From the NCBI GenBank assembly GCA_963169645.1, contig CAUJCO010000012.1:186001-250000 (forward strand): a stretch of 64,000 nucleotides of DNA, in the 5' to 3' direction. Source of the DNA: Bacteroidota bacterium (GTDB lineage: Bacteria > Bacteroidota > Bacteroidia > Chitinophagales > JADIYW01). The notes under the pieces are model-generated. The model was not told the DNA's origin. It made no database searches and saw nothing but the letters and a program-made list of their open reading frames with translations. Shown piece after piece: positions 53,076-61,593 of this stretch; the stretch's first letter is position 1; the number at the start of each line of letters is the position of its first letter. The position numbers and the translations under genes are program-made.

Positions 53076-53467
53076 AGCAATGGAGATGCAGTATTGTCTC
53101 TATAATAATTTATTTTATACAAAAACATAGTTGCCATTCTTTCGCCTTGCCATTTAGCTCGTTCAGCTCTTGTGCCGGCGAATAAATTATCTACCGTTGT
53201 ATTAAATAGAAACACCCATCTATCAAAATGTTCTTTATCTACAGGCAATGTTGCGTGTGGTACAAAAGGACTTCCAAAATAAGTGTGTTCATCAAATAAT
53301 ACGGTTTGCCAAAAACGATACATTTTTTCCAGATGTTGCGGCCATCTATCTTGAATAACCTTGTTAAAGATATCGGCTAATAAATCATCTTTTCGAATCG
53401 TATCATAAAACGTATCGACCAATAATTTTACATCTTCTATATTTTGTAAATCATTCAATGTTTGCAT
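53072..53467 (-). CDS. Group III truncated haemoglobin
   Basis: 131 residues: VKLLVDTFYDTIRKDDLLADIFNKV, MYRFWQTVLFDEHTYFGSPFVPHATLPV and EHFDRWVFLFNTTVDNLFAG, the trHb III pattern with proximal His in EHFDRW. It overlaps rrf2 by 13 bp and the membrane-protein gene by 4 bp. A second family member lies at 48769. Confidence 0.92.
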   Translation of the reverse strand: MQTLNDLQNIEDVKLLVDTFYDTIRKDDLLADIFNKVIQDRWPQHLEKMYRFWQTVLFDEHTYFGSPFVPHATLPVDKEHFDRWVFLFNTTVDNLFAGTRAERAKWQGERMATMFLYKINYYRDNTASPLL

Positions 53468-53940
53468 TTTTTAGTTCCGTTTTTTATACTTGAATTTTGA
53501 AAGATTTCTTTTGATATAATGCTATTTCCCGATACTACTTCTTGTGCTAAATTTTCAATAGTGGTTGTTTCCAACATGTGTTTTATTTCTTGTCGTACTT
53601 TTACGTATTTGTGGTGTAGTATGCATGGATTTTTATCGCTGCATTCTTTCATACCCATCGAGCAGGCTTTGTAAATTTCGTCTCCATCTATGGATTTAAC
53701 AATTTCGCTTAATTTTAGTTTTTCGCGTTGTGTTTTAGACATTTCAAATCCGCCATAGGGCCCTTTAATGGAGTCTATGTAATTTGCTTTTGTTAAAGCA
53801 CCCAATATTTTGGCAGTAAAAGCTTCTGGTGTCCCAATGTTTTCAGCTATATCGCCCACTTTCACTCTTTTATCATTTATAGATTGAACGGCCACATACA
53901 CCATTGCTTTTATTCCATATTCACAAGCTTTTGAAAACAT
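53455..53940 (-). CDS. Rrf2-family (NsrR-like) regulator
   Basis: 161 residues. The N-terminal winged helix is MFSKACEYGIKAMVYVAVQS..VGDIAENIGTPEAFTAKIL, with the wing KGPYGGFEM. Three cysteines, C93-x6-C100-x5-C106, are placed as Fe-S ligands (as in NsrR/IscR). The linked trHb and Ric genes point to NO sensing. A perfect 14-bp palindrome overlapping the -33 element of its promoter is the likely autoregulatory operator. Confidence 0.9.
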   Translation of the reverse strand: MFSKACEYGIKAMVYVAVQSINDKRVKVGDIAENIGTPEAFTAKILGALTKANYIDSIKGPYGGFEMSKTQREKLKLSEIVKSIDGDEIYKACSMGMKECSDKNPCILHHKYVKVRQEIKHMLETTTIENLAQEVVSGNSIISKEIFQNSSIKNGTKKCKH

Positions 53941-53962
53941 TCTTTTCTTCTTATTTACGCTA

Positions 53963-54001
53963 CAAAGGTAATATATTTTTTTATTTCCGACAAATTTGTC
54001 G
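53963..54001 (-). promoter_or_regulatory. rrf2 promoter with palindromic operator
   Basis: The -7 element TACCTTTG (53963-53970) and -33 TTTG (53991-53994) are separated by 20 bases, an almost ideal Bacteroidota promoter. The perfect palindrome CGACAAATTTGTCG (53988-54001) covers the -33 element. Confidence 0.78.
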
Positions 54002-54165
54002 TAAATGATTTTAGGTTGATTTAAATAAATTTAATTTCGGGTTAATTTAGTTTTAATGTATAGCTGTTTCTGTTTCTTTTATTGATGTAAGACAAAGAAT
54101 GGACGATTTTTTTCCAAATTCCTGCATTTTTCTTAATACAAAAAGTGTATGGTTGCTGAATGCAT

Positions 54166-55293
54166 TTAATCCAAAGTAAAAAGTGCTGCTAATTGTTTTT
54201 TATTTATAGATGGTGGAGTCCATCTCATGAATGAATTTCGAAAAAAGACAGCAATCGGATTTTTAAGGTGTGCAAGTTTTCCGAGCATCCAACTTGTGTG
54301 CACCACTTTGTGAGCCTTTTTTATTCGTATTTTATTGTAAGATGCAAATACTTCCGAGATGGGCATTCCGGTATCTAAAAGCTTAGCAATGACATACGCA
54401 TCTTCCACGGCTTGGCATGCTCCTTGTCCCAAATTGGGTGTTGTTGCGTGTGCTGCATCGCCGAGTAAACATATATTATTGGTGTGCCAGGTAGCAATCG
54501 GTTTCAAATCTATAATGTCACTTTTGTAAATTTGGTTTTTGTCAGTAGTATCAATAATATTTAGCACTTCCGTTCCAAATGATTGAAAGTAATCTACTAA
54601 ATTCGGTTCTAAATCGTGTACGTCTTTTTCGTTTATCAATGCATACCAATACACTTGTTGCTCGTTTATTTTTACATAGCCAAAACGTTTTCCTTTATCC
54701 CAAATTTCAATAGCACCGTGTTGCTTTTCAATTGGTACATTATAATTGCAAACACCACGCCAGCACGGTTGGTGTGCATTTCTAAGTACACAATTTCCAA
54801 AGATTATATTTCGTACAGTGGAACGCAATCCATCTGCTCCAATTAAATAATCGCACGCTTCGATAGAACCATCCGTAAACGTGAGTTGAACGTTATTGTT
54901 GAGTGTAATATGGGATAATCTTTTTGATAAATGGATATTTTCATAACCGAACTCTTCGGTTAAAATATGTTGTAAATCTGCCCGATGAATGGCGATATTA
55001 TGTACGTTATTTTTTTGTTCAAAATCTATAAGTTCAAATGCTGCTAATTCTTGAAAATGTACATTGGTAATATACATTTTGGAAATGCGATTTCCGGCAG
55101 CTTCTATTTTTTTATGGATGCCCAATTGCTTATAAATTTGCATTGCATTATTTGCCATTACAATACCGGCTCCAATTGGTTTTATTGCCTCGGCACTTTC
55201 GTAGATGTGCACATTAAACCCTTTTTGTTTTAAGAAAAGTGCCATGGTTAGTCCACCAATTCCGGCACCTATAATGCTGATATTTGATTTCAT
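54166..55293 (-). CDS. FAD-dependent monooxygenase
   Basis: 375 residues of the p-hydroxybenzoate-hydroxylase-like class A family. The FAD motif GAGIGGLTMALFLKQKGF lies at the N-terminus, followed by DYLIGADGLRSTVR (DG motif) and the second FAD block LLGDAAHATTPNLGQGACQAVEDA. Substrate unknown; it may act on an aromatic or on a xenobiotic such as tetracycline (TetX relatives share these motifs). The alpha/beta hydrolase gene lies four bases upstream, so they are co-transcribed. Confidence 0.9.
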   Translation of the reverse strand: MKSNISIIGAGIGGLTMALFLKQKGFNVHIYESAEAIKPIGAGIVMANNAMQIYKQLGIHKKIEAAGNRISKMYITNVHFQELAAFELIDFEQKNNVHNIAIHRADLQHILTEEFGYENIHLSKRLSHITLNNNVQLTFTDGSIEACDYLIGADGLRSTVRNIIFGNCVLRNAHQPCWRGVCNYNVPIEKQHGAIEIWDKGKRFGYVKINEQQVYWYALINEKDVHDLEPNLVDYFQSFGTEVLNIIDTTDKNQIYKSDIIDLKPIATWHTNNICLLGDAAHATTPNLGQGACQAVEDAYVIAKLLDTGMPISEVFASYNKIRIKKAHKVVHTSWMLGKLAHLKNPIAVFFRNSFMRWTPPSINKKQLAALFTLD

Positions 55294-55297
55294 TTGG

Positions 55298-56095
55298 TTA
55301 ATCCGATTCGTCTAAAAATTTTTCAATTATAGGTATAATAAATTGCGATGATTTTGTAGAAGGAGATATCGTATTAATTTCTCCAATATATGTACCATGT
55401 CCACCCGGAATAATGGCTAATTGACAATTTGGAATTAATTGAGCCATTGCTACGATATGTTCATTTGTAGCGACATCTTTATCTCCATTTATTAATAAAA
55501 CCTTGGCTTTAATTTTTTTTAAATCACTATCATCAAAATCTCGAAAATTATTCATTCTTTCAGCACATTTTTGATGCATATTTAATAATTTCTGCTTGTC
55601 TGGTGTGTGTGCTAAAAATGCACTTTTGTATGTTTCCGGCATATCATTCAATGTACTATTTTTTATGAAATCCCAAAATAAGGGGAAAGTACCATTTCTT
55701 TTTAAGATAACGGATGCTACCACTATTTTATCACACTTATTAGGATATTTTATGGCAAATTGTATAGCCGTCATACCACCATTGCTAAATCCAAATAATG
55801 ATGTTTTTTCAATATGTAGATTTTCCAATAACGTAGCAATATCATCAGCATCTTGTTCAAATGATAGCGGATTATCTCTGTCTTCCGTTCTGCCATGTGC
55901 TTGTAACTCTATACAAATTAATTTTCTGCTTTTTGAAAATAATGGGATTGCATTTGCAAAAGTAGTTTGAATGGTAGAGCCACCACCATGAATTAATACA
56001 AGCGGTTTTCCTTTTCCATATATTTCATAATATAGTTGGATGCCGTTGATGTTGGAATATCCACTTTCATCCGGTTTTATTTCCAGTTTTTCCAT
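55298..56095 (-). CDS. Alpha/beta-hydrolase
   Basis: 265 residues from ATG 56095. The frame continues to 56179, but the earlier part has no family resemblance, and MEKLEIKPDESGYSNINGIQLYYE is the natural start. The fold is readable: LVLIHGGGSTIQTTF (oxyanion), nucleophile GFSNGG, acid in NGDKDVATNE and His in IPGGHGTYIGE. It forms a pair with the downstream FAD monooxygenase. Confidence 0.88.
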   Translation of the reverse strand: MEKLEIKPDESGYSNINGIQLYYEIYGKGKPLVLIHGGGSTIQTTFANAIPLFSKSRKLICIELQAHGRTEDRDNPLSFEQDADDIATLLENLHIEKTSLFGFSNGGMTAIQFAIKYPNKCDKIVVASVILKRNGTFPLFWDFIKNSTLNDMPETYKSAFLAHTPDKQKLLNMHQKCAERMNNFRDFDDSDLKKIKAKVLLINGDKDVATNEHIVAMAQLIPNCQLAIIPGGHGTYIGEINTISPSTKSSQFIIPIIEKFLDESD

Positions 56096-56212
56096 TCTCA
56101 AACAAATGTTATGTACGTACAAAAATTTCTTAACAATAGTGAAGCTATAAATTGCAATGCATGCATTATATTTCACCATTATTTCAAAACAAAATTAAAT
56201 AAAAAAGTAAAC

Positions 56213-57523
56213 ATGAGTGACACTCCTTTAGCTAAGATGTTTGTTGCATTCAACAATGTTTTAGACAGCAAAGTGGGAACTTCTTTAGGGTTGCGAAAAT
56301 GGGTGGAAAAAATCACCTATCAAGGCACTTACCAAGGAGCCAATCTTGCGAAAAAATCTTCCAGACTTTTTCCCAAATCCAATAAGCAATCATCAGCACA
56401 ACGTTTAGGTGATGTAAAGAAATCGGATTTTTTTGACTTGAATCTGACTGAAGAACAACAAATGATTCATCAAACAATTCAGCAATTTGCATCGCAGTAT
56501 CTTCGAAAAAATGCAGAAAAAATAAATGTAGATTGTGCTATTCCGGAAGAAATTGTAAACGAATTTAACGCATTAGGATTGCCTTATTATGCTGTTCCGG
56601 AAACATTGGGTGGCGTGTTGTCTGATAAAGCAACGGTTACCCAAATGATTATTGCAGAAGGTATGGCACACGGCGATTTAGGTATGGCATTGGCACTTTT
56701 AACTCCGGTGAATACCCTTAATGCGATTACACGTTGGGGAACCGTTGCTCAACAAGAAAGATATATTCCATCCTTTTTAGATGAACAAAATCCTGTAACA
56801 GCCACAATTGCCATTAATGAAAATGTAGCTTTATTTGATCCATTTGTATTAACAACGAAAGCAGTTAAAAATGGAGATACGTATATTCTGAATGGCGTAA
56901 AAGCATCCGTTCCATTAGTCAACACTGCTGAGTTATTTTTGATTGCAGCAGAAGTAGAAGGTGAAGGTCCGGCACTTTTTATCGTAGAATCGTCTTCAGA
57001 TGGCTTAGAAGTTGAAGCACAAAATGCTATGGGTTTGCGTCCGGCAGCGTTGGGTAATATCATCTTAAAAGAAGTAAGTGTAGATGCTGATGCAAGATTA
57101 GGAGATAATACATTCGACTATGCAACATTTATTAGTTATGCACGAATAGGTTGGTGTTCTTTGGCAATGGGAACCATTCAAGCCATATTAGATGAAGTAA
57201 TTCCGTATGCCAATAATCGTATCGCGTTTGGTGAGCCAATTTCACATCGTCAATCCGTTGCGTTTATGATTGCAAATATCCGTATTGAATTAGATGGAAT
57301 TAAAATATTGACACAACGTGCAGCTGCATTGGCAGAGCAAGGAAAACCATTCCAACGCGAAGCATATTTGGCAGCCGTTGCTTGTCAAGAATATGCTATG
57401 AACATTGGTACTGACGGTGTTCAACTATTTGGTGGAATCGGCTTTATGCGCGATTTTCCGGCAGAACGCTGGTACAGAGATCTACGTGCCGTGTCTTGGT
57501 GTTTTAATGGAATGCATCTTTAA
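56213..57523 (+). CDS. Acyl-CoA dehydrogenase-like subunit lacking the catalytic Glu
   Basis: 436 residues from ATG 56213; the open frame extends to 56036, but the first 59 residues are a shadow of the divergent gene. All three acyl-CoA dehydrogenase domains are present, including NIGTDGVQLFGGIGFMRDFPAERWYRDLRAV. After that the chain reads SWCFNGMHL and stops, where the family normally has YEGT with the catalytic Glu. A second, complete acyl-CoA dehydrogenase starts 17 bp later. Mycobacterial heteromeric FadE pairs show a similar division of labour (family knowledge); the same arrangement is proposed here. Confidence 0.85.
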   Translation: MSDTPLAKMFVAFNNVLDSKVGTSLGLRKWVEKITYQGTYQGANLAKKSSRLFPKSNKQSSAQRLGDVKKSDFFDLNLTEEQQMIHQTIQQFASQYLRKNAEKINVDCAIPEEIVNEFNALGLPYYAVPETLGGVLSDKATVTQMIIAEGMAHGDLGMALALLTPVNTLNAITRWGTVAQQERYIPSFLDEQNPVTATIAINENVALFDPFVLTTKAVKNGDTYILNGVKASVPLVNTAELFLIAAEVEGEGPALFIVESSSDGLEVEAQNAMGLRPAALGNIILKEVSVDADARLGDNTFDYATFISYARIGWCSLAMGTIQAILDEVIPYANNRIAFGEPISHRQSVAFMIANIRIELDGIKILTQRAAALAEQGKPFQREAYLAAVACQEYAMNIGTDGVQLFGGIGFMRDFPAERWYRDLRAVSWCFNGMHL

Positions 57524-57540
57524 TCTTTAAATCAAAAAAA

Positions 57541-58740
57541 ATGAATCTCGAAATACCTAAAAAATTTAAACCGGTTTCTGAAGCTGCATTGATGGCAGCA
57601 AAATCCATCTTCAGACCAATATCTCGAAAATACGACACACAGGAACATGCATATCCAAAAGAATTGGATTTGTTTGCTGCTGCATTAGATGGTATGAATG
57701 ATGCCGGTGGTGCTGTGGGTGGTGCTGCCGGAAGCAGAGGAGAAAAAGTAGAAGATGTTGCCGTGAAAAATGGTGCAAATATGGCAAACGTTATCAATAT
57801 CATGACGATGTGTTATGGTGATGTAGGTTTGTTATTGGCTATACCTCGACAAGGGTTGGGAAATGCTGCCATTGCTGCTGTTGCCAACGATGAGCAATTA
57901 AAACGTTTCGGTAAATTATGGGCTGCAATGGCTATTACAGAACCCGGAGCCGGTTCTGATTCCGCATCTATTACTACTACTGCTGTAAAAGATGGAGATG
58001 ACTATATATTAAATGGCGAGAAAATATTTGTTACTGCGGGTGAACGTGCTGATGCCATTGTTGTGTGGGCTTCTTTAGATAAAAATTTGGGAAGAGCCGC
58101 TATCAAATCATTTGTGGTAGAGCAAGGCACACCCGGCATGCAGTTAGTGCGTTTAGAAACCAAAATGGGCATACGTGCTTCTGATACGGCAGCAATTTCG
58201 TTTGTAAATTGTCGAGTTCCGGCTGCTAACTTATTGGGCTCACCTGAAATTGATGTAAAGAAAGGTTTTGCCGGTGTAATGGAAACGTTTGATAATACAC
58301 GTCCGTTTGTGGCTGCAATGGCAGTTGGATGTGCAGAAGCAGCATTGGAGCGTACGAAGGAAATTTTAAAAGAACAAATTAATTTGAACTATACTTCACC
58401 TATTAATAATTTAAAATCAGTAGAAGCGGAAGTATTAAAATTAGAAGCAGATTATGAAGCGGCTCGCTTACTTACCATTAAAGCAGCATGGTTAGCCGAT
58501 AATAAAATCCCCAATTCAATGGAAGCATCTATTTGCAAAGCAAAAGCCGGACGAATTGGAAATAAAATCACCTTAAAATGTGTAGAATTATGTAGTAGCA
58601 TGGGCTATTCCGAAGCAGAGTTGTTGGAAAAATGGGCACGTGATTCCAAAATATTAGATATTTTTGAAGGTACACAACAAATACAACAACTAATTATTGC
58701 ACGCAGACTTTTAGGAAAATCATCTAAAGATTTGAAATAA
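57541..58740 (+). CDS. Acyl-CoA dehydrogenase
   Basis: 399 residues: an N-terminal helical domain; the middle beta domain with MAITEPGAGSDSASI and YILNGEKIFVTAGERA; and a C-terminal domain with the catalytic base in DIFEGTQQIQQLIIARRLLG. It is the likely catalytic partner of the preceding Glu-lacking subunit. Fatty-acid beta-oxidation or branched-chain acyl-CoA catabolism are both possible. The FATP-like ligase is convergent just downstream. Confidence 0.92.
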   Translation: MNLEIPKKFKPVSEAALMAAKSIFRPISRKYDTQEHAYPKELDLFAAALDGMNDAGGAVGGAAGSRGEKVEDVAVKNGANMANVINIMTMCYGDVGLLLAIPRQGLGNAAIAAVANDEQLKRFGKLWAAMAITEPGAGSDSASITTTAVKDGDDYILNGEKIFVTAGERADAIVVWASLDKNLGRAAIKSFVVEQGTPGMQLVRLETKMGIRASDTAAISFVNCRVPAANLLGSPEIDVKKGFAGVMETFDNTRPFVAAMAVGCAEAALERTKEILKEQINLNYTSPINNLKSVEAEVLKLEADYEAARLLTIKAAWLADNKIPNSMEASICKAKAGRIGNKITLKCVELCSSMGYSEAELLEKWARDSKILDIFEGTQQIQQLIIARRLLGKSSKDLK

Positions 58741-58760
58741 TTTTTTTTCACTACTTCTAT

Positions 58761-58791
58761 AAAAAACCTCGACGATAAGTCGAGGTTTTTT
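58761..58791. terminator. Bidirectional intrinsic terminator
   Basis: A 13-bp stem, AAAAAACCTCGAC/GTCGAGGTTTTTT, with loop GATAA, between the convergent acyl-CoA dehydrogenase and ligase genes. Confidence 0.9.
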
Positions 58792-58798
58792 ATACATA

Positions 58799-60622
58799 TT
58801 ATAATCCTTTGGATTGTATTTCATTCAATATTTTTTCTGATAGCATTTGATATGGTTCGTGTTTATTTCGTTTTACCCAAACAGTTGTAGTAGTATTTTC
58901 AAAACTTTCTTTTTTCAACTCTTTTTTTACTACTTTAAAGGTGGATGTAAATTCAAATGTATCTACCATTCGAATGAAAACAGGCATCGCATACGACGGT
59001 AATTCTTTTTGCAAATATTGTTCAAAATCTATCCAATCAAAGTGTGTGTCGGGTTTAAGAAGTAGTGCCGCCATTCCGGCTTTTCCATCGGTATGTGGTA
59101 TGCTTACTCCATACACCGTGCATTGTTCAATTGCATCGTATTTATTGATAATTTCTTCTACTTCAGCTGTAGCTACATTTTCACCTTTCCATCTAAAGGT
59201 ATCACCTTCTCTGTCCACAAATTGCGAATGTAAAAATCCGATATTTCGCATGATATCGCCGGTATTAAACCATACATCACCTTTTTTAAACGCATTCCGA
59301 AATAATTTTTTCTCACTTTCTTCTTTATTGATATACCCCGGAAAAGGATATTGTTCCGATATTTCAAAAACCATTAAACCAACTTCGCCCCATTTTACCT
59401 TTTTCAAAAATCCTTTTTTATCATATATCGGTTCACCACGTTCGCGGTCGTATTCAACAATTTCGTATTGAGTGGCACACCAACCAACGGTATTGTCTAT
59501 GTTTAAAGTGTTGGTAAAGGTCATATTTCCTTCAGAAGATGCATAAAATTCATAGACTTCATCAATGTGAAATCGCTCTTTAAAATCTTTCCAAATATCC
59601 GGTCTTAATCCATTTCCAATTATCTTTCTTACACGATGTAGTTGGTCGTATTTACTCGGTGGACTGTTGTATAAATAACGACAAATATCACCAATGTAAA
59701 TAAATGCAGATGCATTAAATTTTACGGCATCTTTCCAAAATTCCGATGCGGAAAATTTTCTGCGAATGGCCAATGCTGCACCACTTGCTGCAGAACTCGA
59801 CCATGCAATTAATAAGGCATTAGAATGATAAAAAGGAATGCTTACATAAATTACATCTTTACTATTTAAACTTAAATTTAAGGTGCCAAACCAATGCATA
59901 CAACTTAGCCATTTGCGCTGTGTTTGTATAGAAGCTTTTGGCATACCGGTAGTTCCGGAAGTAAAAATAAAGGCAAAAGGTGTACCGGCTGTGATGTTGC
60001 GTACACCGGAAATATTGTGCGTTGAATAATTTTGTAGTTGGCTAGCAACATCCAAAAAATATGAAGGTAGCTTTTGCTTGCCTTTGTCTTTAATACCTAA
60101 ATATATTTTTTTACCAGGTGATTGCAACTCATTTTTTACTTCTTCAAAAGCAGTAATTAGTTCTTCGCCTACAATAAAAAAACCATCATTTTTTTGATTA
60201 ATACTATGCGTTAATACAATAGAGCGTTGGTTAGAATTTATGAGTGATGCCACCGCACCAATTTTTGCAAGTGCTGCAACAATAAATAATACTTCTGGTC
60301 GGTTTTCTAAAAATACGATTGCAACATGTCCTTTGCGAATACCTTGTTCTATAAACAAATGCGCATATTGATTGACTGTTTCATTGAGTTCTTGATGTGT
60401 CCATTTCTTATCTTCAAATAAAATAGCATTTTTATTTTTATGTCGGATGGCATTGTATTCTAACACTCTTCCAATAGATTGTTTGTCCGAATCTTTGAGC
60501 AAAAGTGCCGGAATGCCTCCAAAAATTAATCCCGGAATTTTCTTTGGTAAACGTTGAAATAACTGAGGAATAAATTCTCTTAGCTGAATAGTATTTTTTT
60601 TGTCAGATGATGAATTAGACAC
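58799..60622 (-). CDS. Long-chain/very-long-chain acyl-CoA ligase (FATP-like)
   Basis: 607 residues of the ANL superfamily. The AMP-binding P-loop is FIFTSGTTGMPKASIQTQRK. The FATP/VLACS-specific motif is YEFYASSEGNMTFTNTLN, followed by GDIMRNIGFLHSQFVDREGDTFRWKGENVATAEVEEII. It activates fatty acids to CoA esters. It is probably functionally linked to the acyl-CoA dehydrogenase pair on the opposite strand. Confidence 0.9.
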   Translation of the reverse strand: MSNSSSDKKNTIQLREFIPQLFQRLPKKIPGLIFGGIPALLLKDSDKQSIGRVLEYNAIRHKNKNAILFEDKKWTHQELNETVNQYAHLFIEQGIRKGHVAIVFLENRPEVLFIVAALAKIGAVASLINSNQRSIVLTHSINQKNDGFFIVGEELITAFEEVKNELQSPGKKIYLGIKDKGKQKLPSYFLDVASQLQNYSTHNISGVRNITAGTPFAFIFTSGTTGMPKASIQTQRKWLSCMHWFGTLNLSLNSKDVIYVSIPFYHSNALLIAWSSSAASGAALAIRRKFSASEFWKDAVKFNASAFIYIGDICRYLYNSPPSKYDQLHRVRKIIGNGLRPDIWKDFKERFHIDEVYEFYASSEGNMTFTNTLNIDNTVGWCATQYEIVEYDRERGEPIYDKKGFLKKVKWGEVGLMVFEISEQYPFPGYINKEESEKKLFRNAFKKGDVWFNTGDIMRNIGFLHSQFVDREGDTFRWKGENVATAEVEEIINKYDAIEQCTVYGVSIPHTDGKAGMAALLLKPDTHFDWIDFEQYLQKELPSYAMPVFIRMVDTFEFTSTFKVVKKELKKESFENTTTTVWVKRNKHEPYQMLSEKILNEIQSKGL

Positions 60623-60638
60623 GATATTTAATTTGCTT

Positions 60639-60663
60639 AAAAATACATGCTTGTATTTTTTTT
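60639..60663 (-). terminator. Weak hairpin upstream of the acyl-CoA ligase gene
   Basis: AAAAATACA/TGTATTTTT with loop TGCT. On the minus strand it lies between the DUF6132 gene and the ligase ATG and would end the upstream transcript. Pure A/T pairs make it a low-confidence call. Confidence 0.3.
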
Positions 60664-60756
60664 ACCAACATTTTTGTGCTAACTTATTCTTATATACTAA
60701 TAAAAATGGACATAAATTAATCTATGTAAACTAATTATTTGAGTAAACTCAGTTCA

Positions 60757-60954
60757 TTATTTCTCTATTTCTGATTTTTTTTCGAATAATGAAAATAATA
60801 AACCACCCATTACCGCACCATACAATGTGCTGTTGATTGGTTTGGAGGTAATTGCACAAGTGCCGGAACTGCAACCTACATATTTCCAATATAAATAACC
60901 AAAGATGGCTCCCAATACAACACCGATTATGGTTAGTAAAGTTGATTTTTTCAT
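60757..60954 (-). CDS. DUF6132 family protein
   Basis: 65 residues with two membrane helices (LLTIIGVVLGAIFGYLYWKYV and TLYGAVMGGLLFSLF) and a CSSGTCAIT motif (C28, C33) between them. A small Bacteroidota family often found next to rhodanese or sulfur genes, as here. It lies 27 bp after the haem lipoprotein gene on the same strand. Confidence 0.8.
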   Translation of the reverse strand: MKKSTLLTIIGVVLGAIFGYLYWKYVGCSSGTCAITSKPINSTLYGAVMGGLLFSLFEKKSEIEK

Positions 60955-60981
60955 TTCAATTTTTTTTGATATTTTTTCTCA

Positions 60982-61575
60982 CTATAGTGCTGTAGCTAAT
61001 TGAATTTTCCACATGCCACGTAATTCACCTAATGTATAGTTGGTGGCTTTGTCATTTGGATAGTTAGCTTGAATTAGTCGTTGAGTGCTCAACGGAATAT
61101 CGTTTTGGGTACCATGACATTTTAAACAGGTTGGCATTGCTAATGCAATAGGTTTATAATAATACGTTTCGCCTTTGTTATTTACCTGTATAAAGTGTGT
61201 TTTTAATTGGTTGATTTTTTCCCAAGCAAGTTTATCCTCTTCCAACATAATAGCATTTTTAGGATTTCTATTTTTATCACTTAAGCGTTGTATGTTGGTG
61301 TGGTATTTTTGTGCAACTGCGTCCGTCAGTAGCATTGCATTTTCATTACAATAGGATATAGCATAGTCAGTTCCACCTTTTTGAATGGCGGAACTGACTT
61401 GCATGAGTAAATTTCGTTGTGCTGTAGTTGCCATGCTGTCACCATCGGCTAATAATTCAGCTTCGGTTTTGGATGTATTTTTTTCTGTAGATTTCGTATT
61501 TGCATTGTTTGAGTTACATGCTGAAATGAGCATTAAAAAGGCAATTATAAATCTGATTCTAGATGATACATGCAT
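60982..61575 (-). CDS. DUF3365 (Tll0287-like) haem lipoprotein
   Basis: 197 residues. The lipobox is LISAC (Cys20). The rest matches the Tll0287-like/DUF3365 sensory fold, with a C150-L-K-C153-H154 haem motif (PTCLKCHG) and the C-terminal YTLGELRGMWKIQL. It may sense a redox or gas ligand, or carry electrons. It lies 18 bp downstream of the CstB-like gene, so both are co-transcribed. Confidence 0.85.
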   Translation of the reverse strand: MHVSSRIRFIIAFLMLISACNSNNANTKSTEKNTSKTEAELLADGDSMATTAQRNLLMQVSSAIQKGGTDYAISYCNENAMLLTDAVAQKYHTNIQRLSDKNRNPKNAIMLEEDKLAWEKINQLKTHFIQVNNKGETYYYKPIALAMPTCLKCHGTQNDIPLSTQRLIQANYPNDKATNYTLGELRGMWKIQLATAL

Positions 61576-61593
61576 ACATTGAATTTTTTAAGC

